DNA of 64,000 bases from an uncultured Bacteroidales bacterium (GCA_944322925.1 CALUQM010000009.1:1-64000), one strand, 5' to 3'; positions 27,774 to 36,928 are shown, numbered from the stretch's first letter. Notes: generated by a model not told the origin, from the letters alone. Program-made: numbers and translations.

Positions 27774-29111
27774 ATGAAAACATCAGAAGTAATGACCAGA
27801 CTGAGGTCCAAATATTCCGGAGAGAAGGAATATCTGCAGGCCGTACAGGAAGTCCTTGAGACTATTGAGGATGTGTATAACCGCCATCCTGAGTTTGAAG
27901 AAGCAAGAATCATCGAAAGACTCGTGGAGCCCGACAGGATCTTTACCTTCAAGGTGACATGGGTAGATGACAACGGCGACATCCAGACCAATACGGGATA
28001 TCGGGTACAGTTCAACTCTGCGATCGGACCTTACAAGGGCGGTCTGCGCTTCCATCCTTCGGTAAACCTTTCGATACTCAAATTCCTCGGATTCGAGCAG
28101 ATATTCAAGAACGCGCTCACCACGCTTCCTATGGGTGGCGGCAAGGGCGGTTCCGATTTCAATCCCAAAGGGAAGTCCGATTCGGAAATCATGCGTTTCT
28201 GCCAGGCTTTCATGCTTGAACTGTGGCGCAATATAGGACCGGATACGGATGTTCCGGCAGGTGACGTAGGCGTCGGAGGACGGGAAATAGGTTTCCTGTT
28301 CGGAATGTACAAGAAACTTGCGCGTGAGCATACGGGAGTGTTGACCGGCAAGGGAATTACATGGGGAGGCTCCCTGATAAGGCCTGAAGCTACGGGATAC
28401 GGGGCCGTCTATTTCGTACAGCACATGCTTCATCTTCAGGGCAAGGATATCCGCGGGATGAAGGTGGCCGTTTCCGGATTCGGAAACGTGGCCTGGGGTG
28501 CGGCGAAAAAGGCTACCCAGCTCGGCGCCCATGTCATTGCGATATCAGGCCCTGACGGCGTTATCTACAATCCTGAAGGAATGAACGACGAGAAAATCGA
28601 CTATATGCTCGAACTACGCAGGTCGAACAATGATGTGGTGGCTCCGTTTGCTGACAGATTCCACGATGCCACATTCTGTCCGGGAAAGAAGGCCTGGAGC
28701 ATAAAATGCGACATAGCCATGCCGTGCGCATATCAGAATGAGCTGAACGGCGATGATGCCAGGGAGCTTCTGGCCAACGGCACCTGGTGCTGTGCGGAGG
28801 TTTCCAATATGGGATGTACGCCTGACGCTATCGCGGAATTCCAGAAGGCGCGCATAATGTTTGCGCCGGGAAAGGCCGTGAATGCCGGCGGGGTGGCGAC
28901 ATCAGGTCTGGAAATGACCCAGAATGCCATGCACATAAGCTGGAGCGCGGAAGAGGTGGACAAAAAACTGCATGGAATCATGGATAATATCCACAAGGCC
29001 TGCGTACAGTACGGCACGCAGCCTGACGGTTATGTCAATTATCTCAAGGGAGCCAATGTAGCCGGCTTCATGAAAGTGGCTACGGCAATGCTTGAACAGG
29101 GCGTTATCTGA
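27774..29111 (+). CDS. gdhA: NADP-type glutamate dehydrogenase
   Basis: From ATG 27774 the protein is 445 residues. It carries GYRVQFNSAIGPYKGGLRFH, then TTLPMGGGKGGSDF with the catalytic-site lysines, PAGDVGVGGREIG, and the nucleotide-binding VSGFGNVAWGAAKKA. It forms glutamate from 2-oxoglutarate and ammonia, usually as a hexamer of this length. A GTG at 27735 that overlaps the korB stop would add 13 residues; the family begins close to the MKTSEVMTRL segment, so ATG 27774 is preferred. Its position after korAB places two 2-oxoglutarate enzymes in one operon. Confidence 0.95.
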   Translation: MKTSEVMTRLRSKYSGEKEYLQAVQEVLETIEDVYNRHPEFEEARIIERLVEPDRIFTFKVTWVDDNGDIQTNTGYRVQFNSAIGPYKGGLRFHPSVNLSILKFLGFEQIFKNALTTLPMGGGKGGSDFNPKGKSDSEIMRFCQAFMLELWRNIGPDTDVPAGDVGVGGREIGFLFGMYKKLAREHTGVLTGKGITWGGSLIRPEATGYGAVYFVQHMLHLQGKDIRGMKVAVSGFGNVAWGAAKKATQLGAHVIAISGPDGVIYNPEGMNDEKIDYMLELRRSNNDVVAPFADRFHDATFCPGKKAWSIKCDIAMPCAYQNELNGDDARELLANGTWCCAEVSNMGCTPDAIAEFQKARIMFAPGKAVNAGGVATSGLEMTQNAMHISWSAEEVDKKLHGIMDNIHKACVQYGTQPDGYVNYLKGANVAGFMKVATAMLEQGVI

Positions 29112-29118
29112 TCTTGAC

Positions 29119-30558
29119 ATGGAAAAGACCGCAGAAAAATTCAACGTGAAGCTGAATATTCTGCTTCCGCTTGTCATTGCCGTAACTCTCATTCTCTGGC
29201 TTGTCCCTTCGGATTTCTTCGGTATCGAAGGCCTGACCGTAGTGGAGCAGCGCACGATAGCCATTTTCGTCTTTACGGCTCTGATGTGGATGTTCGAGAT
29301 TATCCCGACGTGGACTACATCCGTAATATCCATAGTGATAATGCTTCTGACCATTTCCGACAGCAGCGTCTGGTTCATGAAAGGTTCCGGCATCCCGGAG
29401 GAAATGGGGACTTTCGTAAGCTACAAGGCCATACTGGCGACATTCGCGGATCCTGTCATCATGCTCTTCCTCGGAGGTTTCGTCCTGGCCATCGCCACTA
29501 CAAAGGTCGGCCTGGATGTCCAGCTGGCAAGAGCGCTTCTAAAGCCGTTCGGAAAGAAATCCGAATTCGTGCTCCTCGGCTTCCTGTTCGTGATAGGCAC
29601 TTTCTCGATGTTCATGAGCAATACGGCTACGGCAGCCATGATGCTTACTTTCCTGGCTCCCGTGCTCAGAATGCTCCCTCCTGACGGCAAAGGCCGGATC
29701 GGACTGGCATTGTCTATTCCGATCGCCGCCAATCTCGGAGGAATCGGCACTCCGATAGGTACGCCTCCGAATGCGATTGCACTGGGGTATCTCAACGATT
29801 CTCTCCACATGGGAGTGGGCTTCGGCGAGTGGATGCTCGTGATGGTTCCGTATGTATGGATAATGCTCCTTATTTCCTGGGGGCTGCTCCTGTTCTTCTT
29901 CCCTTTCAAGCAGAAGACCATAGAGCTGAAAATAGAGAATACCCACAAGAAAACCTGGAGGACTTATGTCGTGTATGTTACCTTTGCCGTGACCATTATC
30001 CTGTGGATGCTCGACAGGGTGACAGGCATAAATTCGAATGTGGTTGCCATGATTCCAGTGGGCGTCTTCGCAGTCACGGGTGTCATTACCAAGGATGATC
30101 TGAAAGAGATAAACTGGAGCGTGCTGTGGATGGTCGCAGGCGGATTCGCCCTCGGTCTTGCCCTGCAGAGCACTGGTCTTGCAGAGCACCTTGTAAATTC
30201 GATTCCTTTCGGGCAGTGGCTTCCGCTTGTGGTAGTGCTCGTGTCTGGTTTCATAGGCTATTTCATATCCAACTTCATATCCAATACGGCGGCAGCGAAT
30301 CTTATCGTGCCTATAATCAGCGCCGTGGGTGTCGGCATGGGAGACTCTCTCGTCGAACTCGGAGGGCTGAGGACTCTTCTCATCGGAGTGGCCCTTTCCA
30401 CTTCGCTTGCCATGCTGTTCCCTATAAGCACTCCTCCTAATGCCCTGGCTCACTCTACAGGCCTGGTGACTACGAAGGATATGGCGAAGGTCGGCCTGCT
30501 GATAGGTGTAATAGGCTTCGCGCTCGGATATGCCATGCTGATTTTCATAGGAGTCTGA
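29119..30558 (+). CDS. DASS/SLC13-family sodium:dicarboxylate-type symporter
   Basis: From ATG 29119 the protein has 479 residues with about eleven hydrophobic segments. The paired SNT motifs of the divalent anion:sodium symporters are present: MSNTATAAMM and the later ISNTAAANLIVP. The conserved GGIGTPIGTPPNAIA and FPISTPPNALAHSTG hairpin-loop motifs are also present. Such proteins take up C4-dicarboxylates, citrate, or sulfate with sodium. The location after korAB-gdhA suggests a dicarboxylate such as succinate or 2-oxoglutarate, but this is inference. It begins 8 bases after gdhA. Confidence 0.9.
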   Translation: MEKTAEKFNVKLNILLPLVIAVTLILWLVPSDFFGIEGLTVVEQRTIAIFVFTALMWMFEIIPTWTTSVISIVIMLLTISDSSVWFMKGSGIPEEMGTFVSYKAILATFADPVIMLFLGGFVLAIATTKVGLDVQLARALLKPFGKKSEFVLLGFLFVIGTFSMFMSNTATAAMMLTFLAPVLRMLPPDGKGRIGLALSIPIAANLGGIGTPIGTPPNAIALGYLNDSLHMGVGFGEWMLVMVPYVWIMLLISWGLLLFFFPFKQKTIELKIENTHKKTWRTYVVYVTFAVTIILWMLDRVTGINSNVVAMIPVGVFAVTGVITKDDLKEINWSVLWMVAGGFALGLALQSTGLAEHLVNSIPFGQWLPLVVVLVSGFIGYFISNFISNTAAANLIVPIISAVGVGMGDSLVELGGLRTLLIGVALSTSLAMLFPISTPPNALAHSTGLVTTKDMAKVGLLIGVIGFALGYAMLIFIGV

Positions 30559-30577
30559 GAAAAACGGTAATTTTATC

Positions 30578-31996
30578 ATGAAAAAACTCATTGCAGCCCT
30601 TGCTGCCATTTTGACCGTTCTGCCGCTTGCGGCTTCAGTTCCGTCGGACGGGAAGTCCGACGGGGCAGCAGGCGGCGAACTTAGGAATCATTTTAAATTC
30701 TATGGTTTCGTACGCAACTTCTTTGCCTTTGACACGAGGGAGAGCGTTGCCGGAACAGGCGATCTTTTCTATTATCTGCCGAAAGACAGACTGATGAATG
30801 AAGACGGTTCCCAGGATCTGAACGCACAGTCTTCTTTCAGGTTTCTGGCCCTGACTTCCAGGCTCGGTGTCGATGTCTACGGTTACAGGATAGGATGTAC
30901 GAGTTTCGGCGCCAAGGTGGAGACTGATTTTTACGCGGGTCTGACAAACAAGATCAACGGAACTGCGCAGCTCCGTCTGCGCCAGGCCTATATGACGATA
31001 GGATGGGACGGTCTCAGGCTCGGAAAGGAGGGCAAGGCGGCAGTGGACATGAAGATCGGTCAGGCCTGGCATCCCATGGCTGCCGACCAGCCGCATGTCC
31101 TCGCATTGGAGACCGGTACGCCCTTCAATCCTTTCAGCCGTACTCCGCTTGTTCAGATGGACGCTTCGCTCGGGGACCATTTCGTGATTTCAGCCGCGGC
31201 TATCTGGCAGATGCAGTATCTTTCTGCAGGACCTGACGGTGCCTCGGCCGAATATATCAAGTACGCCTGTACTCCGGAAGGCTATGTCGGTCTGACATAC
31301 AGGACCAAAGGCGGTTTTCTGGGAAGAATAGGTCTGGATATTCTGAGCATAAAGCCGCGCAGAACCGGACTGAACAATGACCTGGTCACTGTCAGGGTTT
31401 CGGACAGGATTACAACGATGAGCCCTTACATTTACCTCCAGTACAAGAAAGGAAAATTCGAGGCAAAGGCGAAGACCGTTTATGGTGCAGCCGGAGAACA
31501 CATCAATCTTATGAGCGGTTACGGTATTTCGTCCAAGTCTTCCCCGGACGGACACCGGGAATATTATCCGCTTCATTCGTCATCGTCATGGTTTTCCTTT
31601 TCGTACGGAAAAAAATGGCAGGTGATGCTTATGGCAGGCTATGTAAAGAATTTCGGTACCCGTGATCCTCTTTTCGGGAACAAGGGGGCTTTTGCTCCTG
31701 ATGTAATGGTGAACGGCAAAGAATATGTCAGTGCCGACAATATTTATTTCAATGCCAACGGCTCGCCGAATCTGAACGATCTTTGGCGTGTCGTCCCTAC
31801 GGTAGCCTATAATTTCGGAAAGTTCACGATTGCCATGGAATGGAATGTGACGAGTGCCCGTTACGGAGAATACGGGGCCGCAGGAACGGATGAAGACGCC
31901 GGAATGCTCGTCGATGCTTCCACAGGCCTTGTCCGAGACAATCTTCACTGGGTGACGAATCACCGTCTTCAGATGATGGTCCGCTTCACATTCTGA
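30578..31996 (+). CDS. Outer-membrane beta-barrel protein, porin-like
   Basis: The 472-residue protein has a signal peptide (about residues 1-19), a short charged linker, then a series of alternating beta strands with girdle aromatics (for example FKFYGFVRNFFAFDT, AYMTIGWDG, WFSFSYGKKWQVMLMAGY) and ends MMVRFTF with a terminal Phe. This is the pattern of an outer-membrane channel of the DcaP or porin type common in Bacteroidales. It follows the DASS symporter by 19 bases, so it may supply the outer-membrane step for the same anion. No specific family could be named with confidence. Confidence 0.75.
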   Translation: MKKLIAALAAILTVLPLAASVPSDGKSDGAAGGELRNHFKFYGFVRNFFAFDTRESVAGTGDLFYYLPKDRLMNEDGSQDLNAQSSFRFLALTSRLGVDVYGYRIGCTSFGAKVETDFYAGLTNKINGTAQLRLRQAYMTIGWDGLRLGKEGKAAVDMKIGQAWHPMAADQPHVLALETGTPFNPFSRTPLVQMDASLGDHFVISAAAIWQMQYLSAGPDGASAEYIKYACTPEGYVGLTYRTKGGFLGRIGLDILSIKPRRTGLNNDLVTVRVSDRITTMSPYIYLQYKKGKFEAKAKTVYGAAGEHINLMSGYGISSKSSPDGHREYYPLHSSSSWFSFSYGKKWQVMLMAGYVKNFGTRDPLFGNKGAFAPDVMVNGKEYVSADNIYFNANGSPNLNDLWRVVPTVAYNFGKFTIAMEWNVTSARYGEYGAAGTDEDAGMLVDASTGLVRDNLHWVTNHRLQMMVRFTF

Positions 31997-32014
31997 AAAT
32001 CTGGTTTTAAAAAG

Positions 32015-32052
32015 AAAAGGAGTTGCGAAAATTTCGTAACTCCTTGATTTTT
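32015..32052. terminator. Bidirectional terminator between barrel gene and tRNA-Asn
   Basis: AAGGAGTTGCGAAA (32017-32030) pairs with TTTCGTAACTCCTT (32032-32045) with a single G-T pair in the middle. T-rich tracts lie on both sides (GATTTTTA on plus; CTTTTTAAAACC on minus), so the hairpin can end the barrel gene and also the tRNA from the opposite side. Confidence 0.85.
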
Positions 32053-32057
32053 ATCCG

Positions 32058-32131
32058 CTCCTGAACCAGGACTTGAACCTGGGACCCTCTGATTAACAGT
32101 CAGATGCTCTAACCAACTGAGCTATTCAGGA
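32058..32131 (-). tRNA. tRNA-Asn (anticodon GTT)
   Basis: The minus strand folds into a full 74-base cloverleaf: acceptor TCCTGAA/TTCAGGA, D arm GCTC/GAGC, anticodon stem TCTGA/TCAGA with loop CTGTTAA, and T arm CCAGG/CCTGG with loop TTCAAGT. The anticodon is GTT. The 3' CCA is not encoded. A good promoter lies just upstream. Confidence 0.97.
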
Positions 32132-32176
32132 ATTTGTTTTCGGTTCCGATGTGAGGTTTATTTCTCATCGGGATTG

Positions 32177-32207
32177 CAAAGGTACAACAAATTTTCATTG
32201 CTGCAAA
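32177..32207 (-). promoter_or_regulatory. Promoter of tRNA-Asn
   Basis: On the minus strand the -33 element TTTG (32207-32204) and the -7 element TACCTTTG (32184-32177) are separated by 19 bp. The tRNA 5' end is 45 bases after the -7 element. Confidence 0.75.
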
Positions 32208-32227
32208 TTTTTCTTTGCTTTTTTGTC

Positions 32228-32235
32228 TATATTTG
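32228..32235 (+). promoter_or_regulatory. -7 element of the HU-like membrane protein gene
   Basis: TATATTTG matches the -7 consensus and lies 50 bases before the start codon at 32286. It is divergent from the tRNA promoter. No well-spaced -33 element is seen. Confidence 0.55.
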
Positions 32236-32285
32236 TGAAAAATTTTTTCAACCCCGAGTTTTCATATTAAGAGCCCTCAGAAATT

Positions 32286-33140
32286 ATGGATATAGATCTG
32301 TTGTCTAAAATGGTGAAGGAGATTATCCTTGTCGAGGATAAAGTGGTGTTGCCGGGACTCGGCACGTTTGTCGCCGAACTGATGCCGGCTACGTTTTCGG
32401 ATAAGGGTTATACCATCAATCCGCCTTATCGCAGGCTGTATTTCAGACAGAGGGCGGAAAACGATTCTTCTCTGGCCGAACTTTATGCGGCGGCAAACAA
32501 TGTGGACAGGGAGGTTGCAGGAAAGATCCTGGCGGATTTCCTGAAAGAACTGAAGGCGGTGCTGCAGGAAAAGAAGATTGTGGTTTTCCCGGGACTCGGG
32601 AGATTGAGGGCCACGAAAGAAAACAATTTCTTTTTCGTCCCTGATGAAACCCTCGATATATACATGGACGGGTTCGGGCTCGTTCCTATCTCCTTGAAAA
32701 CACATCAGGAAACCGAGGAAGAGGTGTCGGAGGTAATTGAAAAAATCAGCGCCATTGCAGGACAGCAGCCGGAGGATTCCGGGCAGCGGGCAGCAGAACC
32801 TGAATCAATCCATGAAGACGAAGCTGTCATCGGCGCAGACGGACAGGAACCTGTACAAGAGGACGTACCGGACAAGGAAGCGGAGGTACAGGAATCTTTC
32901 CGGGATTCAGAGCCGCCGGTACAGGATGCCGTACCTGCTTCGGACGAGATCTCTGAGACGGCCGGAAAGAAAACAGGCGGGAAGATACTTGCTGTCATTG
33001 CCGTTGCGGCTGCCGCGGCAGTGCTGCTTTTTATACTGTACATTGTCCTGAACCGTATCTTCCCCGGTATTTTCGACAATGTGCTTTATGACAAGGAGCA
33101 GCTGCAGATTCTCGATTACTTCGGCGCATCCCGGAAATGA
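32286..33140 (+). CDS. Membrane-anchored protein with tandem HU-CCDC81-like domains
   Basis: The 284-residue protein starts with HU-like modules of the CCDC81 type: residues 1-55 (KEIILVEDKVVLPGLGTFVA) and 60-130 (EKKIVVFPGLGRLRATKENN). An acidic, Pro/Glu-rich linker (140-225) leads to one transmembrane helix (233-256) and a 28-residue tail. Related Bacteroidetes proteins continue after the helix into a periplasmic SPOR domain; here the SPOR domain is absent. The topology puts the HU-like part in the cytoplasm, where it might tether DNA or a protein partner to the membrane. The function is unknown. It is transcribed away from the tRNA-Asn gene. Confidence 0.78.
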   Translation: MDIDLLSKMVKEIILVEDKVVLPGLGTFVAELMPATFSDKGYTINPPYRRLYFRQRAENDSSLAELYAAANNVDREVAGKILADFLKELKAVLQEKKIVVFPGLGRLRATKENNFFFVPDETLDIYMDGFGLVPISLKTHQETEEEVSEVIEKISAIAGQQPEDSGQRAAEPESIHEDEAVIGADGQEPVQEDVPDKEAEVQESFRDSEPPVQDAVPASDEISETAGKKTGGKILAVIAVAAAAAVLLFILYIVLNRIFPGIFDNVLYDKEQLQILDYFGASRK

Positions 33141-33156
33141 CACGAAATCCGGAAAG

Positions 33157-33187
33157 TTGTTTCTTCCCGAATTAAATATTACTTTTG
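33157..33187 (+). promoter_or_regulatory. Promoter of the acyl-ACP thioesterase operon
   Basis: TTG (33157-33159) and TACTTTTG (33180-33187) are 20 bp apart, matching the Bacteroidetes -33/-7 pattern. The start codon follows at 33204. This is likely the main promoter of the long plus-strand run to 44545. Confidence 0.7.
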
Positions 33188-33203
33188 CGGTCTGAAATTT
33201 TTT

Positions 33204-33950
33204 ATGGATAATATATTTTTACAGAAACTGCGTATTCCATGCTATGACACGGACATTACACAATCGATGAAACCGGTGTCATTCATGAATTATGCACAGG
33301 AAATCGCGAACTGCCATGCCACCATACTCGGCTTCGGCTACGACGACCTTATAAGGACAAGGACGGCATGGGTGCTCTCCAGAATGCACATAAAATTCCT
33401 TGAACTTCCGAAATGGAGGGATAATGTGAACCTCAGGACCTGGCATAAGGGTCCTGAGCGTCTTTTTTATATAAGGGACTACAGACTTACCGACGAGAAG
33501 GACGAAAAGGACCTGGTAGTGGCTACCACATCATGGCTCGTAGTCAATATCGATTCGAGGAGGCTTGTCCGTGAGACGCTGCTCGACGAGGAAAGCATCT
33601 GCCGGAACGATGCCATAACCCCTTCTTGCGACAAGATAAGAATACCGTCCGGTATAGCACAGGAACTGCATTCGAGCCATACGGTATCGTATTCGGACCT
33701 GGACATGAACGGACATGCCAACAATGCCATGTATCTCGTCTGGGCCATGGATGCGGCAGGTTGCGATGTCACCCTGCACAGACCTCTGAAGGAACTGAAG
33801 ATAAATTTCAACCATGAAGCAAGGGCCGGGCAGACCGTCGACCTGTTCCTGAGCAGGGACTCTTCCGGGGACAGCCTCGTTTTCTGGGTCGAAGGCAGAA
33901 TACGCGAGAATGACGGGGTATCTTCGTTTATAATGGAAATGACGTTCTGA
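33204..33950 (+). CDS. Acyl-ACP thioesterase
   Basis: The 248-residue protein is a double hotdog-fold thioesterase of the bacterial FatA-like type. The N-terminal half has CYDTDITQSMKPVSFMNYAQ. The second half carries SDLDMNGHANNAMYLVWAMD, in which the N-x-H pattern matches the active site of the plant and bacterial enzymes. It releases fatty acids from acyl carrier protein in the cytoplasm. It is the first gene after a good promoter and is 20 bases upstream of an AspT-type transporter, though a functional link is not evident. Confidence 0.88.
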   Translation: MDNIFLQKLRIPCYDTDITQSMKPVSFMNYAQEIANCHATILGFGYDDLIRTRTAWVLSRMHIKFLELPKWRDNVNLRTWHKGPERLFYIRDYRLTDEKDEKDLVVATTSWLVVNIDSRRLVRETLLDEESICRNDAITPSCDKIRIPSGIAQELHSSHTVSYSDLDMNGHANNAMYLVWAMDAAGCDVTLHRPLKELKINFNHEARAGQTVDLFLSRDSSGDSLVFWVEGRIRENDGVSSFIMEMTF

Positions 33951-33970
33951 ATTTAGGAAAATAAGATATT

Positions 33971-35659
33971 ATGAGAGATTTGTTTTTCGGACAGGGAACT
34001 GGACATTCAATAATGTTGCTGGCACTGGTCATAGCAATAGGACTTCTGCTCGGCAAAATCAAGATCAAGGGTGTGTCCCTCGGATCTACTTGGATTCTTT
34101 TTGTGGGAATTCTTCTGAGCCATTTCGGATTCAGGGCCGATTCTTCGCTGCTGCATTTTCTCAAGGAATTCGGTCTGATTCTTTTCGTATTTTCGATAGG
34201 ACTGCAGGTGGGACCGGGCTTTTTCCATTCATTCAAGAGCGGCGGACTGAAACTGAATATGCTTGCCGTAGCCCTCGTCCTGGCAGGAGTGATAACTACA
34301 TACGTAATCCATCTTGTGACGGGCGAGAATCTCGTGACTCTGACCGGAGTCATGTCCGGAGCAGTAACCAATACTCCGGGTCTCGGTGCCGCGCAGCAGA
34401 CATATCTCGACGCAACATCCGGCTCTTTTGTCAATGAGATGACATCCACATCCGAAATAGCTTCTTCCCTTGCTTCAGGATATGCGGTAGCCTATCCGAT
34501 AGGCGTCCTCGGCGTAATTCTCGTACTGATGCTCACCAAATCCGTTTTCAAGATAGATCTGAAAAAGGAATCGGACGCCATGGACAGCAAGGAAGTCGGC
34601 ATGGATTCTCCGCAGCGCGTGGCCTTCTGCATCAAGAATCCGGCCGTGTTCGGCAAGACTATCCTCGAGGTCAGCAAGGCGATAGAAAACAAATTCATCA
34701 TTTCGAGGGTGTACCGCAAGGGCAACATGATAGTCCCGATTGCCTCTACCGTCCTGGAGGAAGGCGATGACGTACTCGTGGTTACCGCGCAGAATTCCGT
34801 GGAAGCCGTGAATCTCCTTTTCGGCGAACTTATCGACATGCCTAAGGAAGCCTGGGACAAGATCGACGCTTCGATGTCGGTCAGAAAAGTGACCATCACA
34901 AGGACGTCCATGACCGGAAAGAAACTCAAGGAACTGAGGATAAGGACGAATTACGGAGTCAGCATCACAAGGGTGAACCGCGGCGGGATCGACCTTGTGG
35001 CCAATCCGGACCTCATAGTGCAGATGGGCGATACCCTTGTAGTCGTAGGCCATGACGCCGATATCAACAAGGTGGCTAAATTCGTGGGAAACTCCAGAAC
35101 CGGACTTTACCATCCTAATCTTATCCCTATTTTCTTCGGCATAGCTGCCGGTGTGCTGTTCGGTTCGATTCCTATCATGATTCCGGGCGTGCCGCAGGCC
35201 ATAAAGTTCGGACTTGCAGGAGGCCCGCTTATCATAGCCATACTGCTCGGATATTTCGGCCCGATGCTCAAGATAACGACATATACGACAATGAGCGCCA
35301 ACCTTATGCTCAGGGAAATAGGCATTTCCATCTTCCTTGCGGCCGTCGGTCTCGGTGCGGGAGAGAATTTCGTCAGCTCCATTGTCAACGGAGGTTACTG
35401 GTGGATCCTTTACGGAGCCCTCATAACCCTTGTGCCGACACTTCTCGTGGCCATTCTCGGAAGACTTGTCTTCAAGCTCAATTTCTATCAGATATGCGGC
35501 CTCATATCAGGCAGCTGCACCAACCCTCCTGTGCTGGCCTTTGCGCAGAATGCCTACGGTACCGACTATACTTCCGTCAGCTATGCCACAGTGTATCCTC
35601 TGGCGATGTTCATGAGAGTGCTGATGGCGCAGGTGCTCATTCTGATAGCCGTAGCATAA
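33971..35659 (+). CDS. AspT/YidE-type putative transporter with two RCK_C domains
   Basis: The 562-residue protein has five to six N-terminal membrane helices, two cytoplasmic TrkA-C/RCK_C domains in the centre (about 205-285, GDDVLVVTAQNS; and 295-370, GDTLVVVGHDADINKVAKF), and five further helices containing the two halves' repeated motif (GAVTNTPGLGAAQQ early, SGSCTNPPVLAFAQ late). This layout defines the aspartate:alanine exchanger (AAEx) family. Members exchange amino or dicarboxylic acids. The next two genes encode a ThrE-type amino-acid exporter, which supports an amino-acid-related role. Confidence 0.9.
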   Translation: MRDLFFGQGTGHSIMLLALVIAIGLLLGKIKIKGVSLGSTWILFVGILLSHFGFRADSSLLHFLKEFGLILFVFSIGLQVGPGFFHSFKSGGLKLNMLAVALVLAGVITTYVIHLVTGENLVTLTGVMSGAVTNTPGLGAAQQTYLDATSGSFVNEMTSTSEIASSLASGYAVAYPIGVLGVILVLMLTKSVFKIDLKKESDAMDSKEVGMDSPQRVAFCIKNPAVFGKTILEVSKAIENKFIISRVYRKGNMIVPIASTVLEEGDDVLVVTAQNSVEAVNLLFGELIDMPKEAWDKIDASMSVRKVTITRTSMTGKKLKELRIRTNYGVSITRVNRGGIDLVANPDLIVQMGDTLVVVGHDADINKVAKFVGNSRTGLYHPNLIPIFFGIAAGVLFGSIPIMIPGVPQAIKFGLAGGPLIIAILLGYFGPMLKITTYTTMSANLMLREIGISIFLAAVGLGAGENFVSSIVNGGYWWILYGALITLVPTLLVAILGRLVFKLNFYQICGLISGSCTNPPVLAFAQNAYGTDYTSVSYATVYPLAMFMRVLMAQVLILIAVA

Positions 35660-35660
35660 C

Positions 35661-36428
35661 ATGACGAGGGAACAGATTGCCGAGACGGCAGACTTCATCG
35701 CACGCTATCTTTCGTACATGCTGGGTGCAGGCGTCCATACTTCGCGTGTGGTGCGCAACAGCAAAAGGCTCGGCAACGCCCTCGGCGTAGATGTAGCCAT
35801 ACATACTTCGCAGAAGACAGCCATGCTGACTGTCAGCGACAAGGACAGCAATGTCCTGAATACGCGGGTCGTGGACATTCCTTCTTTCCCCATAAGTTTC
35901 GAGTGGAATGCCGACCTGAGTGCCTTGAGCTGGGCGGCCCATGACAGAAAGATGACGCTTGAAGAAGTCCGCAGGGAATTCGACACCCTCGTTTCAAAAC
36001 CGGGAATGAATCCGGTGTTCGTACTGTTCATGGTGTCACTGGCCAATGCTTCATTCTGCCGGCTTTTCGGCGGGGATATATGGGCCATGCTTGTCACCTT
36101 TACCGCTACGATGATAGGTTTTTTTACGCGCCAGCATCTGACAAAGAAGAAGGTCAATCACTATATCGTATTCATCGTTTCGGCTTTCGTCGCGTCGATA
36201 TGCGCATCGACTTCTCTGTCTTTGGGCATACCGACGGCGGAAATCGCCCTTGCCACGAGCGTCCTGTACCTTGTCCCCGGAGTCCCGCTCATAAACGGGC
36301 TCATCGATATCACGGACGGGCATATCCAGACAGGTATCAGCCGCATAGTCAACGCGTTCATGCTTATCGTATGTATTGCAATAGGGCTGTCGATAACACT
36401 CATACTGGTTAAAAACAGTCTCCTATGA
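35661..36428 (+). CDS. Threonine/serine exporter, N-terminal (DUF1212) subunit
   Basis: The 255-residue protein has a soluble N-terminal part (1-110) with SYMLGAGVHTSRVVRNSKRL and a membrane part of about five helices ending LILVKNSLL. LYLVPGVPLINGLIDITDGH is the signature of ThrE N-terminal subunits. It starts one base after the transporter stop and overlaps the next gene by four bases, so the two halves of ThrE are made as separate coupled polypeptides. Confidence 0.9.
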   Translation: MTREQIAETADFIARYLSYMLGAGVHTSRVVRNSKRLGNALGVDVAIHTSQKTAMLTVSDKDSNVLNTRVVDIPSFPISFEWNADLSALSWAAHDRKMTLEEVRREFDTLVSKPGMNPVFVLFMVSLANASFCRLFGGDIWAMLVTFTATMIGFFTRQHLTKKKVNHYIVFIVSAFVASICASTSLSLGIPTAEIALATSVLYLVPGVPLINGLIDITDGHIQTGISRIVNAFMLIVCIAIGLSITLILVKNSLL

Positions 36429-36922
36429 TAATACTCGACATCATTTCCGACGGCCTTTTCGCAGCGGTGGCTGCCATGGGATTCGGATCCATTTCAGGAC
36501 CGCCTCTCAGAGCTTTCCCGTATATAGCCATTCTGGCGGCCGCAGGGCATGCCTCCAGATATTGCCTTATGACGTTTCTCGGAATCGATATCGTATCGGC
36601 TTCGCTTGTCGCCGCCTTCATAATCGGCTGCGGAAGCGTACCGTTCGGGAAAAAAGTATTCTGTCCGATGACAGTGCTCTATATTCCGGCCCTGCTCCCC
36701 ATGGTGCCCGGAACGTACGCCTACAAGACGGTTTTTTCTCTGATAATGTTTTTTCAGGAAATATCCTCCCCGACAAAGGGAAACGAATACCTGCAGGAAA
36801 TGATTTTCAACGGGGCGGTCTCTTTCAGCGTACTGTTCATGCTGGCGGTCGGTGCGACGGTCCCTGTCTTCCTGCTCAGGGAAAGGGCCAATTCGATGAC
36901 AAGAGGATCAAAATTCATATAG
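36425..36922 (+). CDS. Threonine/serine exporter, C-terminal (DUF3815) subunit
   Basis: The 165-residue protein is an all-membrane partner with about four to five helices. GFGSISGPPLRAFPYIAILA and LYIPALLPMVPGTYAYKT fit the ThrE C-terminal domain. Its ATG overlaps the TGA of the previous gene (ATGATA), implying co-translation and a heteromeric exporter. Export of threonine or serine from the cytoplasm is inferred from the family. Confidence 0.88.
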   Translation: MIILDIISDGLFAAVAAMGFGSISGPPLRAFPYIAILAAAGHASRYCLMTFLGIDIVSASLVAAFIIGCGSVPFGKKVFCPMTVLYIPALLPMVPGTYAYKTVFSLIMFFQEISSPTKGNEYLQEMIFNGAVSFSVLFMLAVGATVPVFLLRERANSMTRGSKFI

Positions 36923-36928
36923 CATCCC

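Noticed and set aside
29539..30609. A 356-codon open frame on the minus strand opposite the DASS symporter
   Set aside because: It is antisense to a strongly supported membrane transporter, its product is rich in His, Arg, Glu and Gln with no fold or motif, and it arises from codon bias in the sense gene.
35661..36922. Frameshifted ThrE exporter
   Set aside because: The two parts overlap by ATGA in different frames and each matches a separate ThrE subunit known to be split in many bacteria, so it is a natural two-gene system.
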